DNA of 64,000 nt from the NCBI RefSeq assembly GCF_001547995.1, contig NZ_AP014690.1, forward strand, positions 124,001 through 188,000, in the 5' to 3' direction. This document shows positions 44,383 through 53,139 of this stretch, in pieces (position 1 is the first letter of the stretch; every line of letters starts with the position of its first letter). Origin of the DNA: Asaia bogorensis NBRC 16594 (GTDB taxonomy: Bacteria > Pseudomonadota > Alphaproteobacteria > Acetobacterales > Acetobacteraceae). The notes under the pieces were generated by a model. The model worked only from the letters and a program-made list of their open reading frames with translations. It was not told the DNA's origin and did no database searches. The position numbers were made by a program, and so were the translations under genes.

Positions 44383-44711
44383 GCGCGTTTCACAAATATT
44401 ACTCTTGCAGTGAATTAATGTTCCGTTTCACTGTGTCTCAAAGTGTCGTGCCGCTGGTATGCAAAACCTTGCCTGTCGGAAAACGGTGCGATCGAAACGA
44501 AACTGACTTGACAGCAGTGCCTTACCTTTGCCCAATTTGCACGGGAGCCATGCGCTGGGAGCATGGTAAACATTTCGGGATGTGTCGGCCAGACTGACGC
44601 CTGACCGGAACGCAAGTCGCATGGGGCGGTTGCGATATTATCAAGTCGGTCCGCCCCTCTCGCCAAGAGAGGTGTGGGGCTCAGGACAGAGGGTTTGGAG
44701 TGACACAACCG
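44383..44711. other. 329-bp gap upstream of tonB
   Basis: No open frame is convincing. A TTGACA hexamer at 44508-44513 could be a -35 box, but a good -10 at the right spacing is missing; a TATTAT at 44636-44641 is another candidate. CGCCCCTCTCGCC near 44652 may form leader structure. TonB translation starts at 44712. Confidence 0.45.
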
Positions 44712-45371
44712 ATGAACTACGCCGAGCAGGAGCGACGCCCGACGAAGTACATCGTCGGCATCGCAATCGCTGTGCTTTTCCACGTCGTTGTGATCTACGC
44801 CTTGGTGAACGGGTTGGGTTCGAAAATCGTCGAACAGTTCCATCCGCCGATCAAGACGAAGATCATCACGGAGCCGAAGAAGCCGCCGCCGCCGCCGCCA
44901 CCGCCGCCGCCGCCGCAGATGACGACGCCGCCGCCGCCGTACATACCGCCGCCGAAGATCCAGATTCAGCCGCCGCCACAGAAGCATGTGATCAAGCAGG
45001 TCACGCATGAAAAGCCGCCGGCACCTGTGCCGCCTGCCAATAATGCGCCGCCAGCTCCCGCAGCGCCTCCTGGTCCGCCTGTGCCGGATCACTCGGCGGG
45101 TGCCTCGCCGATCAACGGTGCCCGTCCGGTCTTCCCTGAGGAGATGCTGGAAGAAAACCGCGAAGGCAGCGTTACCGTGGCCTGTGACATCGGAACCGAC
45201 GGTCGTACGTCAAACTGCCAGGTCACCAATTCGACGGGTGGTCATGCCTTCGTCGAAGCTGCCATGGAGTTCCTCCGCAAGGCCCGTTACCAGCCTGCGG
45301 TCACGAATGGACAGCCGGTGGTCGAGCATCACCATACCCTGCACATCAACTTCACCCTGGGTGATGACTGA
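44712..45371 (+). CDS. tonB: Energy transducer TonB
   Basis: A 219-residue TonB. One transmembrane anchor (about 13-33, YIVGIAIAVLFHVVVIYALV, containing the conserved His) leads to a periplasm-spanning linker of long proline runs, then a C-terminal TonB domain (from about 135, ARPVFPEEMLEENREGSVTVAC) ending ARYQPAVTNGQPV. It transmits proton-motive force to the two TonB-dependent receptors in the window and others. The ATG at 44712 is chosen; GGAG lies 11 bases upstream. exbB, two exbD and a TPR gene follow. Confidence 0.92.
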   Translation: MNYAEQERRPTKYIVGIAIAVLFHVVVIYALVNGLGSKIVEQFHPPIKTKIITEPKKPPPPPPPPPPPQMTTPPPPYIPPPKIQIQPPPQKHVIKQVTHEKPPAPVPPANNAPPAPAAPPGPPVPDHSAGASPINGARPVFPEEMLEENREGSVTVACDIGTDGRTSNCQVTNSTGGHAFVEAAMEFLRKARYQPAVTNGQPVVEHHHTLHINFTLGDD

Positions 45372-45416
45372 GTGCATGGCGACCAGCGTGAAAGCACCGG
45401 TCGCCTGACGGAATGA

Positions 45417-45445
45417 CGGAAGAGAAGCCCCGGCTTCTTCTTCCG
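45417..45445 (+). other. Hairpin between tonB and exbB
   Basis: CGGAAGAGAAGCC pairs with GGCTTCTTCTTCCG with one bulge and a two-base gap at the tip. It lies 45 bases after tonB and 125 before exbB; there is no T-tract. It could trim or attenuate expression of the downstream genes. Confidence 0.45.
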
Positions 45446-45571
45446 ACGGGGCAGGGGGCAGGCAGCCTCCGCGCCCCGGAAAGTGAGAAACCAAGCCGCG
45501 CCCGGCAGAGAACGGGGCGGCACTGCCAGAGTCCTTCTCGAAGGGGCTCTTTTTCAGAGGATTTGGAGTTA

Positions 45572-46639
45572 ATGACGAGACTGTTCCGCCTTCCCGCTCT
45601 CGCCGCCCCGGCCCTGGCAGTCACGCTTGCCGTGGCGCAAGGTGTGGTCGTGCCGGCCGTTGCTCTTGCCCAGGAAACCCCGGCTGCCCAGCCTGCGGCT
45701 CCTGCTCCCGACGCTGCTGCCCCGGCTCCCGCGGCCCCGGCCCCTGCAGCGCCCGACGCCGCTGCTCCGGCTGCCCCCGGCGCCCCGGCTCCCGATGCGG
45801 CTGCTCCCGGTGCCCCGGCCCCTGACGCTGCTGCTCCGGCCGCTGGTGCCCCTGCACCCGACGCCGCTGCCCCGGCTCCTGAAGCTCCTGCCGAGGCAAC
45901 TGCGCCGAAGTCGCAGGAAAACCCGTATGGCCTGAGCGCTCTCTGGTCCAACGGTGACGCCATTGCCCGTGGCGTTCTGCTGATCATGGTCATCATGTCC
46001 GCAGGCACCTGGATCATCATGGTCACCAAGTTCCTGGAACAGTCCAAGGTGTTCTCGGCTTCCAAGGAAGCGGCACGTGAATTCTGGACCAAGCCGACCG
46101 TTCAGGAGGGCGCTGCTGCCCTGAAGCCGGCTTCGCCGTTCCGCTATATTGCCGAGACGGGCATTGTGGCTGCCGAGCACCATGAAGGCTCGATGCGCGA
46201 CGCCATCGACCTGCATAGCTGGACCGCCATGTCCGTTCAGCGTTCGGTTGACACCATCAACACGCGTCTGCAGGGCGGCCTCGCCTTCCTCGGCACCGTG
46301 GGTTCGACCTCGCCGTTCGTCGGTCTGTTCGGCACCGTCTGGGGTATCTATCACGCCCTGACCGCCATCGGCATTGCAGGCCAGGCTTCGATCGACAAGG
46401 TTGCCGGTCCGGTTGGTGAATCGCTCATCATGACGGCTATCGGTCTTGCCACCGCTGTTCCGGCCGTTCTGGGCTACAACCTGCTCGTCCGTCGCAACAA
46501 GGGCGCCATGGACCGCGTGCGCAACTTCGCCGCCGACGTTCAGTCCGTCCTGCTGGGTGGCTTCCGTCACGGTGTTGCCCCGACGGTCAGCCCTGACCAC
46601 AGCCCGACGACCACGACCACCAGCTCGCGAGTTGCCTGA
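45572..46639 (+). CDS. exbB: ExbB/MotA/TolQ-type proton channel with Ala/Pro-rich extension
   Basis: A 355-residue ExbB. A signal sequence (to Ala33, VALA) and then about 75 residues of imperfect APDAAAPAP repeats precede the usual ExbB body. Membrane helices lie near 128-150 (ARGVLLIMVIMSAGTWIIMV), 228-258 (GTVGSTSPFVGLFGTVWGIYHAL) and 280-305 (LIMTAIGLATAVPAVLGYNLLV). E. coli ExbB is 244 residues and lacks the repeat arm. The ATG at 45572 has GGAG 7 bases upstream. exbD starts 2 bases after the stop. Confidence 0.93.
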   Translation: MTRLFRLPALAAPALAVTLAVAQGVVVPAVALAQETPAAQPAAPAPDAAAPAPAAPAPAAPDAAAPAAPGAPAPDAAAPGAPAPDAAAPAAGAPAPDAAAPAPEAPAEATAPKSQENPYGLSALWSNGDAIARGVLLIMVIMSAGTWIIMVTKFLEQSKVFSASKEAAREFWTKPTVQEGAAALKPASPFRYIAETGIVAAEHHEGSMRDAIDLHSWTAMSVQRSVDTINTRLQGGLAFLGTVGSTSPFVGLFGTVWGIYHALTAIGIAGQASIDKVAGPVGESLIMTAIGLATAVPAVLGYNLLVRRNKGAMDRVRNFAADVQSVLLGGFRHGVAPTVSPDHSPTTTTTSSRVA

Positions 46640-46641
46640 TC

Positions 46642-47064
46642 ATGGCGATGAACGTCGGTGGGGGTGGTGAAGAAGACGAAGTCGTCTCGGCGATCAACAC
46701 GACGCCGCTCGTTGACGTCATGCTCGTTCTTCTCATCATCTTCCTGATCACCATCCCGGTTGCGACGCATTCCGTGAAGGTGCAGCTGCCGCGCGACGCC
46801 AACCAGCCGACCCAGACCAAGCCAGGCAACATTGTCCTGGCGGTCACGGCGAATGGTCAGGCGTACTGGAACGAAGTTCCTCTGCGTGGTCATCAGGATC
46901 TGCTCGATCGTCTCGAGAAGGTCGCAGTCATCAAGCCCCAGCCCCAGATCCAGATCCGGGGTGACGGCAAGGCCCGTTACGAAGCTGTCGGCAAAATCGT
47001 CGCGACCTGCCAGGAAGCTGGCATCTATCGCATCGATTTCATCACCGAGCAGCCTCACTCCTGA
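46642..47064 (+). CDS. exbD: ExbD, first copy
   Basis: A 140-residue biopolymer transport protein. A single N-terminal helix (about 22-42) carries Asp25, the conserved proton-path residue, in TPLVDVMLVLL; the periplasmic domain follows (PGNIVLAVTANGQAYWNEVPL). It starts 2 bases after exbB, so the two are translationally coupled. ExbB5-ExbD2 forms the motor for TonB. Confidence 0.92.
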   Translation: MAMNVGGGGEEDEVVSAINTTPLVDVMLVLLIIFLITIPVATHSVKVQLPRDANQPTQTKPGNIVLAVTANGQAYWNEVPLRGHQDLLDRLEKVAVIKPQPQIQIRGDGKARYEAVGKIVATCQEAGIYRIDFITEQPHS

Positions 47065-47086
47065 TTTCGGTCAGGACCCCGCTTCA

Positions 47087-47138
47087 GGAGCCTTCTGCTG
47101 ACCCCGCAGGGTCGCAGGGGGCTCCGGCTCCGTTTTTT
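47087..47138 (+). terminator. Attenuator-like hairpin between two exbD genes
   Basis: GGAGCC (47087) and GGCTCC (47120) form the base of an interrupted stem, with GACCC and GGGTC inside, followed by GGCTCCG and a T6 run (47133-47138). Such a hairpin between the two exbD genes could make the second copy less transcribed. Confidence 0.5.
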
Positions 47139-47185
47139 CCGGATGCCGGTCTTGGCCGGCTTTCCGCCTGTTGGAGAGTTCTCTC

Positions 47186-47620
47186 ATGGCCATGAGCGTC
47201 GGATCCGACAGCACGCATGAAGACGAGGGCATCGTCGATATCAACACGACGCCCCTGATTGACGTCATGCTCGTGCTGCTCATCATGCTGATCATCACCA
47301 TTCCGCTTCAGACGCATTCGGTCGCGCTGGACCTGCCGCAGGGCAATCCGCCGCCGAGCACCGAAGAGCCCAAGGTTGTCACGGTTGCGGTCGATTTCGA
47401 CAATTCCATCAGCTGGAATGGCGAACCCGTCTCCTCCGAAGCCGATCTTCAGGCGCGCTTCATGAACGCGGCAAACCTGCCCGATCAGCCCGAGATGCAT
47501 ATTCACCCCAATCGCCTGGCCGACTACAAGACGGTTGCCCATGTGCTTGCCGACGCCCAGCGTCTTGGCATCACCAAGCTCGGTATCGTCGGTCAAGACC
47601 AGTTCATGGAAGGACAGTAA
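47186..47620 (+). CDS. exbD: ExbD, second copy
   Basis: A 144-residue ExbD paralogue. Its helix holds Asp26 in TPLIDVMLVLLIMLI; the periplasmic part is quite different from the first copy (ALDLPQGNPPPSTEEPKVV). The ATG at 47186 follows TTGGAGAG; a TTG at 47171 is less likely. Two ExbD proteins with one ExbB are known in some Xanthomonas and acetic acid bacteria and may form mixed ExbD dimers. Confidence 0.9.
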   Translation: MAMSVGSDSTHEDEGIVDINTTPLIDVMLVLLIMLIITIPLQTHSVALDLPQGNPPPSTEEPKVVTVAVDFDNSISWNGEPVSSEADLQARFMNAANLPDQPEMHIHPNRLADYKTVAHVLADAQRLGITKLGIVGQDQFMEGQ

Positions 47621-48877
47621 GTGCGTTTTCCCCGTTGTTCTCGCGCCCTCCTGGTTGCCAGCTCGCTTCTGGCAACCTCCTCTTTCGTTCCGGTCATCGG
47701 GTCTTCGCTCGTCACGATCGCTCATGCTGAAGACCAGCTGAGTGCCAAGGTCGGCAAACCCCTGCAGGAAGCGCAAACGGCTCTGGGCGCGAAAAACTAC
47801 GCCAAGGCCATGAGCGCCGTGAACGCGGCTGATGCGATTCCGGGGAAAACCGAATACGAGAAATACACCATTGCCCAGATGCGCGCGGCGGTTGCTGCCT
47901 CGTCGGGCGATGTGGCCGCGGCCTCTAAGGCCTATGACGTGCTGATCGCGTCACCGCGCACACCTGCGGCAGCCAAGCAGCAGATGCTGATGGCCAACGC
48001 GACCATGGCCTATAATGCCAAGGATTATGCGCACGCTGTCCCGGCTATCGAGCGCTATCTCAAGATTGCCGGCCCGAACGCCCAGATGCAGACGCTTCTG
48101 GTCCAGTCCTACTACCTGCAGCAGGACTACAAGAACGCTGCGCGTGTACAGCAGGACCAGATCAACGACGAGATCAAGGCTAAGCGTATCCCGCCCGAGA
48201 ACCAGCTTCAGTTCCTGGCGACCTGCTATCATCAGATGAAGGATGCGGCGAACGAGACGCATGCCTATGTGCTACTCGCCAAATACTACTCCAAACCTGA
48301 TTACTGGGCGATGCTGATCCATAATCTCGCAGCTGACCCCCAGATGCCTGACGCCCTGCAGTTCAACCTCGAACGTCTGCGCATGACGACAGGCGTGCTC
48401 AAGGACCCGTCAGATTACATGGATATGGTCGAGCGCGCTGTTCAGGCCGGTCTGCCGCAGCTGGGGCTCAACCTGATGAACCAGGCCTATGCTTCCGGCG
48501 CGCTGGGCAAGGACCAGGGCGCTGCGCGTGAAGCCCGCCTGAAAGCGATGGTGGTCAAGCGTGCCGCCGATACGAAGGCCACACTGGCTGCGGATGCTGA
48601 GTCGGCGCGCAAGATGCCCAACGCAGCACCGTCGCTCACCGCGGGATATAATCTTGTGCTGAATGGCCAGGTGGACGAGGGCCTTGCCCTGATGCGCGAA
48701 GGGCTGGCCAAGAAGCCGATCGCTCCCGAAGGCGCAAAGCTGCAATACGCCATGGCGCAGATGGATGGTGGTCGCAAGGCTGAGGCAATAAAAAGCTTTG
48801 CCGATGTCCATGGCGATCATGGGTCGCAGGATCTCGCGCAGCTCTGGACCCTATTGCTTACCAAATCATCAAAATGA
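47621..48877 (+). CDS. Exported TPR-like protein of the TonB cluster
   Basis: A 418-residue protein with a signal peptide (to about residue 36, TIAHAE) followed by helical repeats with the Ala-rich TPR look (ALGAKNYAKAMSAVNAAD, YNAKDYAHAVPAIERYLK, YLQQDYKNAARVQQD). It begins with a GTG immediately after the second exbD stop, with AAGGACAG upstream. A TPR protein in a TonB operon recalls the TtpC partner of Vibrio TonB2 systems, though without clear homology here. It may be a periplasmic scaffold. Confidence 0.75.
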   Translation: MRFPRCSRALLVASSLLATSSFVPVIGSSLVTIAHAEDQLSAKVGKPLQEAQTALGAKNYAKAMSAVNAADAIPGKTEYEKYTIAQMRAAVAASSGDVAAASKAYDVLIASPRTPAAAKQQMLMANATMAYNAKDYAHAVPAIERYLKIAGPNAQMQTLLVQSYYLQQDYKNAARVQQDQINDEIKAKRIPPENQLQFLATCYHQMKDAANETHAYVLLAKYYSKPDYWAMLIHNLAADPQMPDALQFNLERLRMTTGVLKDPSDYMDMVERAVQAGLPQLGLNLMNQAYASGALGKDQGAAREARLKAMVVKRAADTKATLAADAESARKMPNAAPSLTAGYNLVLNGQVDEGLALMREGLAKKPIAPEGAKLQYAMAQMDGGRKAEAIKSFADVHGDHGSQDLAQLWTLLLTKSSK

Positions 48878-48960
48878 GGTAAAATTCGTCGAATCCCATC
48901 AATACGGTTGTTCTTGCGTGAACTGAGACATAAATTGTATCAAATCTCGTTTACCACAGA

Positions 48961-49752
48961 ATGATCGATGGGATAATGACGACAGCTCCTACTGCTCCCT
49001 CCCCCGCTCCCGACCTGCCGGCGCGTATCCTTATCGTAGAAGATGATCCGGGGATGCGCACCCTGATCCAGCGCGCCCTGCAGGGCGATGGCTTCAGGGT
49101 CCGCAGTGTCGCTTCAGGCGACGAAATGTGGGATGCCCTTGCGGTTGGCCCCGTCGATCTTTTCGTCATGGACGTCATGCTGCCCAAGACCAGTGGCGTG
49201 GAACTCTGCCGCGCCATTCGCAACGGTCAGGGAACGAACCACCCCGGCGAAGCGCCTCTGGCCCAAACCCCGATCATCATGGTTTCTGCCCGTGGCGAAG
49301 AGCGTGATCGCGTCCTTGGCCTCGAAATCGGCGCTGATGACTATGTCGCGAAGCCTTTCGGCCAACGTGAACTCCTGGCGCGTGTTCGCGCCGTGCTGCG
49401 CCGCGGTCAGGGTGCCGCTCCGACCGAGGTATCGCGCAAGGAGACAATCCTCTTTGCAGGATGGAAGCTGGATCTTCGTCGCCGCGAGCTGACAGATCCT
49501 TCGGGCGCTGTGGTCGACATCTCGGGTGCCGAGCATGACCTGCTCACAAGCTTCCTCGACAATCCCCAGCGCGTGATCGCGCGTGACAGGCTGCTCGAAC
49601 TCTCGCGCACGCGCCTTGGCGACGTTTCGGACCGCAGCATCGACGTGCTCGTCAGCCGTCTGCGCCGCAAGCTTGGTGCCGACGCCGACGCGCTGATCCG
49701 CACTGTGCGCGGCCTGGGCTATATATTCGTGGCAGAAGTCGAGCGCGTCTAA
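48961..49752 (+). CDS. OmpR-family response regulator
   Basis: A 263-residue two-component response regulator. The receiver domain (about 22-145) has acidic pair EDD near 28, the phospho-acceptor Asp71 in LFVMDVMLPKTSG, and Lys in VAKPFGQRE. The C-terminal winged helix includes LTSFLDNPQRVIARDRLLE and DVLVSRLRRKLGADADALIRTVRGLGYIF. An alternative start is the ATG at 48976, which has GGGA nearby. The sensor kinase follows after 6 bases. Confidence 0.92.
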   Translation: MIDGIMTTAPTAPSPAPDLPARILIVEDDPGMRTLIQRALQGDGFRVRSVASGDEMWDALAVGPVDLFVMDVMLPKTSGVELCRAIRNGQGTNHPGEAPLAQTPIIMVSARGEERDRVLGLEIGADDYVAKPFGQRELLARVRAVLRRGQGAAPTEVSRKETILFAGWKLDLRRRELTDPSGAVVDISGAEHDLLTSFLDNPQRVIARDRLLELSRTRLGDVSDRSIDVLVSRLRRKLGADADALIRTVRGLGYIFVAEVERV

Positions 49753-49758
49753 ACCCCC

Positions 49759-51120
49759 ATGCCGTTCAGTCTTGGAGGGGGAAATACGCCCCGCATCATC
49801 CGTCTGTGGCCGGTCGGCCTTGTCGGCCGGGTCAGCGTGGTTCTGCTCGCTGCCGTCATTCTGGTCTTCGTGGCCAGCGCCTTTTTCTATGAAGAGGCGG
49901 AAACCTATATCGATGACGACAGCCGCATTACCCAGCTTGCAGAGGAATTGAGCACTGATCTGCGTGTGCTGCGCACGACGCCGATCAGTCAGCGCGGTCT
50001 GCTGGGCGCCCTTCTCTCGGATAACGGTATCAGTGTGAGCTGGCGTTCGGCCAACCAGCCAATCGACCTCGACCAGCCGCACAGATTGCGTCAGGTCGAG
50101 GAAAGCCTGATCGCCAATGATCGCGATCTCGGCAAGGCCGATATCCGTGTCTGGGCCGATCGGGCCGACTCATCGAGCATTCACGGAAGCCTCCAACTGG
50201 CAGACGGAAGCCGTCTGGCCTTCAACGTGCCCGGGATTCTCAAGCACAGGCACATGACGGGGGGGCTGGCCTCGGCGGCCATCACCGCGGGTGCCGTCGC
50301 CATTGCTGCGGCGATGATCGTACGGGCGCTCAGTACGCCCCTGCGTGCGCTCGCGCAGGTGGCGGACAGCATCGCCAAGTCCGATGACATGCAATGGACG
50401 ATGGTCGATGAGCGTGGGCCACGAGAAGTGCGTGGACTTGCCCAGGCCATCAACAAGATGCAGCACCGCATCCGGCGTCTTATCAACGACCGCACCGAAA
50501 TTCTCGCTGCCGTTTCGCACGACCTGCGCACGCCACTTGCCCGACTGCGCCTGCGCGCCGGGTTCATGGATGACGAGGAAACCCAAACGGCGATCGAGGC
50601 CGATATCGACGAGATGGAGGCTATGGTGACAGGGGTTCTGGCCTATCTGGCTGGCGATCTGGACCCCGAGCCGATCAAGCAGGTCGATCTCGTCGCTATC
50701 CTGAATACGTTGCTCGACTCCCAGAGCGATCGTGGCCGCGACACAAGCTACACCGGGCCGGATCGCTGTCAGGCAATGGTGCGTCCTCTCGCAATCAAGC
50801 GGGTTTTTGCCAATCTCATTGACAATGCCTGCAATTACGGCGGCGATGCGCATGTGACGCTTGAGACGGATGGCAAGGAAGTCATCGTTTCCGTCGTCGA
50901 TGACGGACCGGGAATTCCGGAAGCAGAGCTCGAAAACGTTCTCTCGGCTTTCTATCGTGTCGAAGGGTCGCGCTCACGCGCCACTGGCGGGATGGGGCTG
51001 GGTCTGGCCATTGTCACACGTGAAGTCGGGCGGGCGAAGGGTAAGGTGGATCTGCACAATGTGCCCGGACGCGGCCTGTGCGTGCAGATCATGCTGCCAC
51101 TGGGCGTCGCCCAGGCCTGA
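49759..51120 (+). CDS. Sensor histidine kinase
   Basis: A 453-residue membrane kinase. Helices at about 22-43 and 169-190 flank a 125-residue periplasmic sensor region; a HAMP domain follows. The phospho-acceptor His254 is in VSHDLRTPLARLR, and the ATPase has N-box FANLIDNACNYGG, G1 DDGPGIP and G2 GGMGLGLAIV. With the upstream regulator it resembles EnvZ/OmpR-type envelope sensing. Signal unknown. Confidence 0.92.
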   Translation: MPFSLGGGNTPRIIRLWPVGLVGRVSVVLLAAVILVFVASAFFYEEAETYIDDDSRITQLAEELSTDLRVLRTTPISQRGLLGALLSDNGISVSWRSANQPIDLDQPHRLRQVEESLIANDRDLGKADIRVWADRADSSSIHGSLQLADGSRLAFNVPGILKHRHMTGGLASAAITAGAVAIAAAMIVRALSTPLRALAQVADSIAKSDDMQWTMVDERGPREVRGLAQAINKMQHRIRRLINDRTEILAAVSHDLRTPLARLRLRAGFMDDEETQTAIEADIDEMEAMVTGVLAYLAGDLDPEPIKQVDLVAILNTLLDSQSDRGRDTSYTGPDRCQAMVRPLAIKRVFANLIDNACNYGGDAHVTLETDGKEVIVSVVDDGPGIPEAELENVLSAFYRVEGSRSRATGGMGLGLAIVTREVGRAKGKVDLHNVPGRGLCVQIMLPLGVAQA

Positions 51121-51195
51121 TTCGGGGGATAAAGGACTTGCGGAGTCACGATTGATGGCACATGTCACAGCGACAACTGTGATCTGAGAGCTGTG

Positions 51196-51759
51196 ATGTT
51201 TATCGAGACCGAAGATACCCCGAACCCCGCCACCCTCAAGTTCCTCCCCGGTCGGGCCGTAACCGGCCACCGTGGTACGGCTGATTTTGCCGATGCCCGC
51301 GCAGCTGAGGGCCGCTCGCCCCTCGCTACCACCCTCTTCGCGGTACAGGGTGTGTGCGGTGTTTTCCTTGGTGGTGACTTCATTTCCGTTACCAAGACCG
51401 ACGAATTCAGCTGGAACACGCTCAAGCCTCTGCTTCTTGCTGCGATTACCAGCCATTTCGACTCCGGTGAGCCAAGCCTTGAATCGGTTGCAGAAGCTCA
51501 GGAAGAGGCGATTGCCCCTGAGGACGAAGCTGTTGTCGCCCAGATCCGCGAACTGCTCGATACGCGCGTTCGCCCTGCCGTTGCAGGAGATGGGGGTGAT
51601 ATCGTATTCAGGGGTTATCGTGACGGTGTTGTGCGCCTGACGATGCAGGGCGCCTGCGCTGGTTGTCCTTCGTCGCGTGCCACACTGAAGCATGGTGTCG
51701 AAAACATGCTGCGTCACTACGTCCCTGAAGTGGTAGCCGTAGAGCAAGTCGAGGATTGA
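51196..51759 (+). CDS. NfuA-type iron-sulphur scaffold/carrier
   Basis: A 187-residue Nfu protein. The N-terminal Nfu domain (MFIETEDTPNPATLKFLPG) is linked to a NifU-like C-terminal domain with the cluster-binding CAGC motif (Cys154, Cys157). It carries Fe-S clusters to target apoproteins. A GTG at 51193 precedes the ATG; the ATG fits the family. The inverted repeat TCACAG-N6-CTGTGA at 51165-51182 lies before it. Confidence 0.9.
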   Translation: MFIETEDTPNPATLKFLPGRAVTGHRGTADFADARAAEGRSPLATTLFAVQGVCGVFLGGDFISVTKTDEFSWNTLKPLLLAAITSHFDSGEPSLESVAEAQEEAIAPEDEAVVAQIRELLDTRVRPAVAGDGGDIVFRGYRDGVVRLTMQGACAGCPSSRATLKHGVENMLRHYVPEVVAVEQVED

Positions 51760-51763
51760 AGCC

Positions 51764-52477
51764 GTGAGTGAGAGTCAGCCAGAGTCCCCTGTCCCGGTGT
51801 CGCTGGATGGCTCGAGCCCTGATCAGACAGTCCGGGCTGGCAGCACCCGGCGTGATCATGACGCCGCACCGGGTGATGCGCGCGCCCTGCCACCAGCTCT
51901 TGATGCGCTGGCACTCGATCGCCTGTTTCGACAGGCCCGCACACCCATTGGCTGGTCAGCCCTTCCGGTCGAACGCGAGACGCTGGTCACGCTTTACGAT
52001 CTCGTCAAGCTTGGTCCGACATCGGGCAATTGCTGTCCCGCACGCCTCGTTTTCCTGACTTCTGACGATATGAAGGAGCGCCTGCGACCGGCCTTGTCCA
52101 CGGGTAATATCGAGCGTTGTCTCAGCGCGCCTGTCGTGGTGCTCGTCTGTCATGACCCTCTGTTCTTCGAGCATCTGCCCCGCTTGAGCCGGGAGGAAAA
52201 CCTGCGGAACTGGTTTGCCGCTGATGTCGGACTCTCGGAAGAGACGGCGTTTCGCAATGGTTCTCTCCAGGGCGGCTATATGATCCTTGCGGCCCGTGCC
52301 CTTGGTCTTGATGTCGCACCGTTCTCAGGGTTCGACAGCTACACAATCGAAGACGACTTTCTCTCCGATACAGGCTGGCGCATCAATTTCATCGCCGGTC
52401 TGGGTTATGCGGAGGCGCCGCCACCGGCGGAACGCGCCATGCGTCTGGCCTTTGACGAAGCCTGCCTCGTTCTCTGA
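51764..52477 (+). CDS. Nitroreductase-family protein (RutE/HadB-like)
   Basis: A 237-residue flavoprotein-like nitroreductase; a 45-residue low-complexity N-terminus precedes the fold. The body closely follows RutE (malonic semialdehyde reductase-like): FRQARTPIGW, LYDLVKLGPTSGNCCPARLVF, KERLRPALSTGN and SLQGGYMILAARALGLDVAPFSGFD. No rut operon is present, so the actual substrate is unknown. The GTG start is 4 bases after the Nfu stop, and tsaB begins on the last base. Confidence 0.82.
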   Translation: MSESQPESPVPVSLDGSSPDQTVRAGSTRRDHDAAPGDARALPPALDALALDRLFRQARTPIGWSALPVERETLVTLYDLVKLGPTSGNCCPARLVFLTSDDMKERLRPALSTGNIERCLSAPVVVLVCHDPLFFEHLPRLSREENLRNWFAADVGLSEETAFRNGSLQGGYMILAARALGLDVAPFSGFDSYTIEDDFLSDTGWRINFIAGLGYAEAPPPAERAMRLAFDEACLVL

Positions 52478-53139
52478 TGGTGTTGACGGCGGGTACGCGC
52501 AGCCTGGTGCTGAATGGCGCAACACTGGGTCCATCGAGCGCGGGGGATCTGGCAATCTTCGAGGGTCGTCGCTGTGTTGCACATGTAGCGATCGAAGACC
52601 TCGGGGCGACGGCATCCCTGGCCGCGCATTGCCGTGACTTCTTCAAGATGCCGGGCTGGCATCAGGGACCGGAACTGATCATCGCCGTCATAGGGCCTGG
52701 GTCGTTCACTGGCCTGCGGGCCAGTCTTGCTCTGGCGAACGGCCTGGCGCTTGGTTTCGGTGCGCAGTTGAGGGGTGTCACGACAGGTGCCTGTTTCCGT
52801 ACGCGACAAGGTCTGGAAAGTGCCATCTGTCTGACGCAGGCACGTCGTGATCGTCTGTTTGTCGAATGGGCTGACGGTTCCTTCTGGGCCGGATCACCGG
52901 ACGCATTTCTGTCCAGGCAGGGTGCGGGCCGGGAAGGGCCCTTGGTCGGCAATGGCGTCGCCATGCTGGCAGGACATACGGTTCCATCAGGGGCATTTGA
53001 AACAGCACGACCCGACATCCACATGATTCTGGAAGCGGGCCTGGTGACAGCCAACAGCGCCATGCTTGAGCCCCTTTACATCGACGCACCGGAGGCCAAG
53101 TTGCCAGCCCGTGGATTGCGTCCTGCACCGCAGGGATGA
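52477..53139 (+). CDS. tsaB: tRNA threonylcarbamoyladenosine protein TsaB
   Basis: A 220-residue ASKHA-fold protein that partners TsaD in making the t6A base at tRNA position 37. The diagnostic IAVIGPGSFTGLRASLALANGLA lies near residues 68-90. The N-terminus is looser than usual (MVLTAGTRSLVLNGA). It overlaps rimI, a common neighbour, by four bases. Confidence 0.88.
   Translation: MVLTAGTRSLVLNGATLGPSSAGDLAIFEGRRCVAHVAIEDLGATASLAAHCRDFFKMPGWHQGPELIIAVIGPGSFTGLRASLALANGLALGFGAQLRGVTTGACFRTRQGLESAICLTQARRDRLFVEWADGSFWAGSPDAFLSRQGAGREGPLVGNGVAMLAGHTVPSGAFETARPDIHMILEAGLVTANSAMLEPLYIDAPEAKLPARGLRPAPQG

Noticed and set aside
44880-44945. CCG-type simple repeat
   Set aside because: It encodes the proline runs of the TonB linker, not a satellite repeat.
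45680-45900. CRISPR-like regular repeats
   Set aside because: In-frame coding repeats of ExbB, no conserved direct repeat or spacers.
45569-46600. 343-codon minus-strand frame across exbB
   Set aside because: Arises from the Ala/Pro repeat; Arg/Gly/Ser-rich and without a family.
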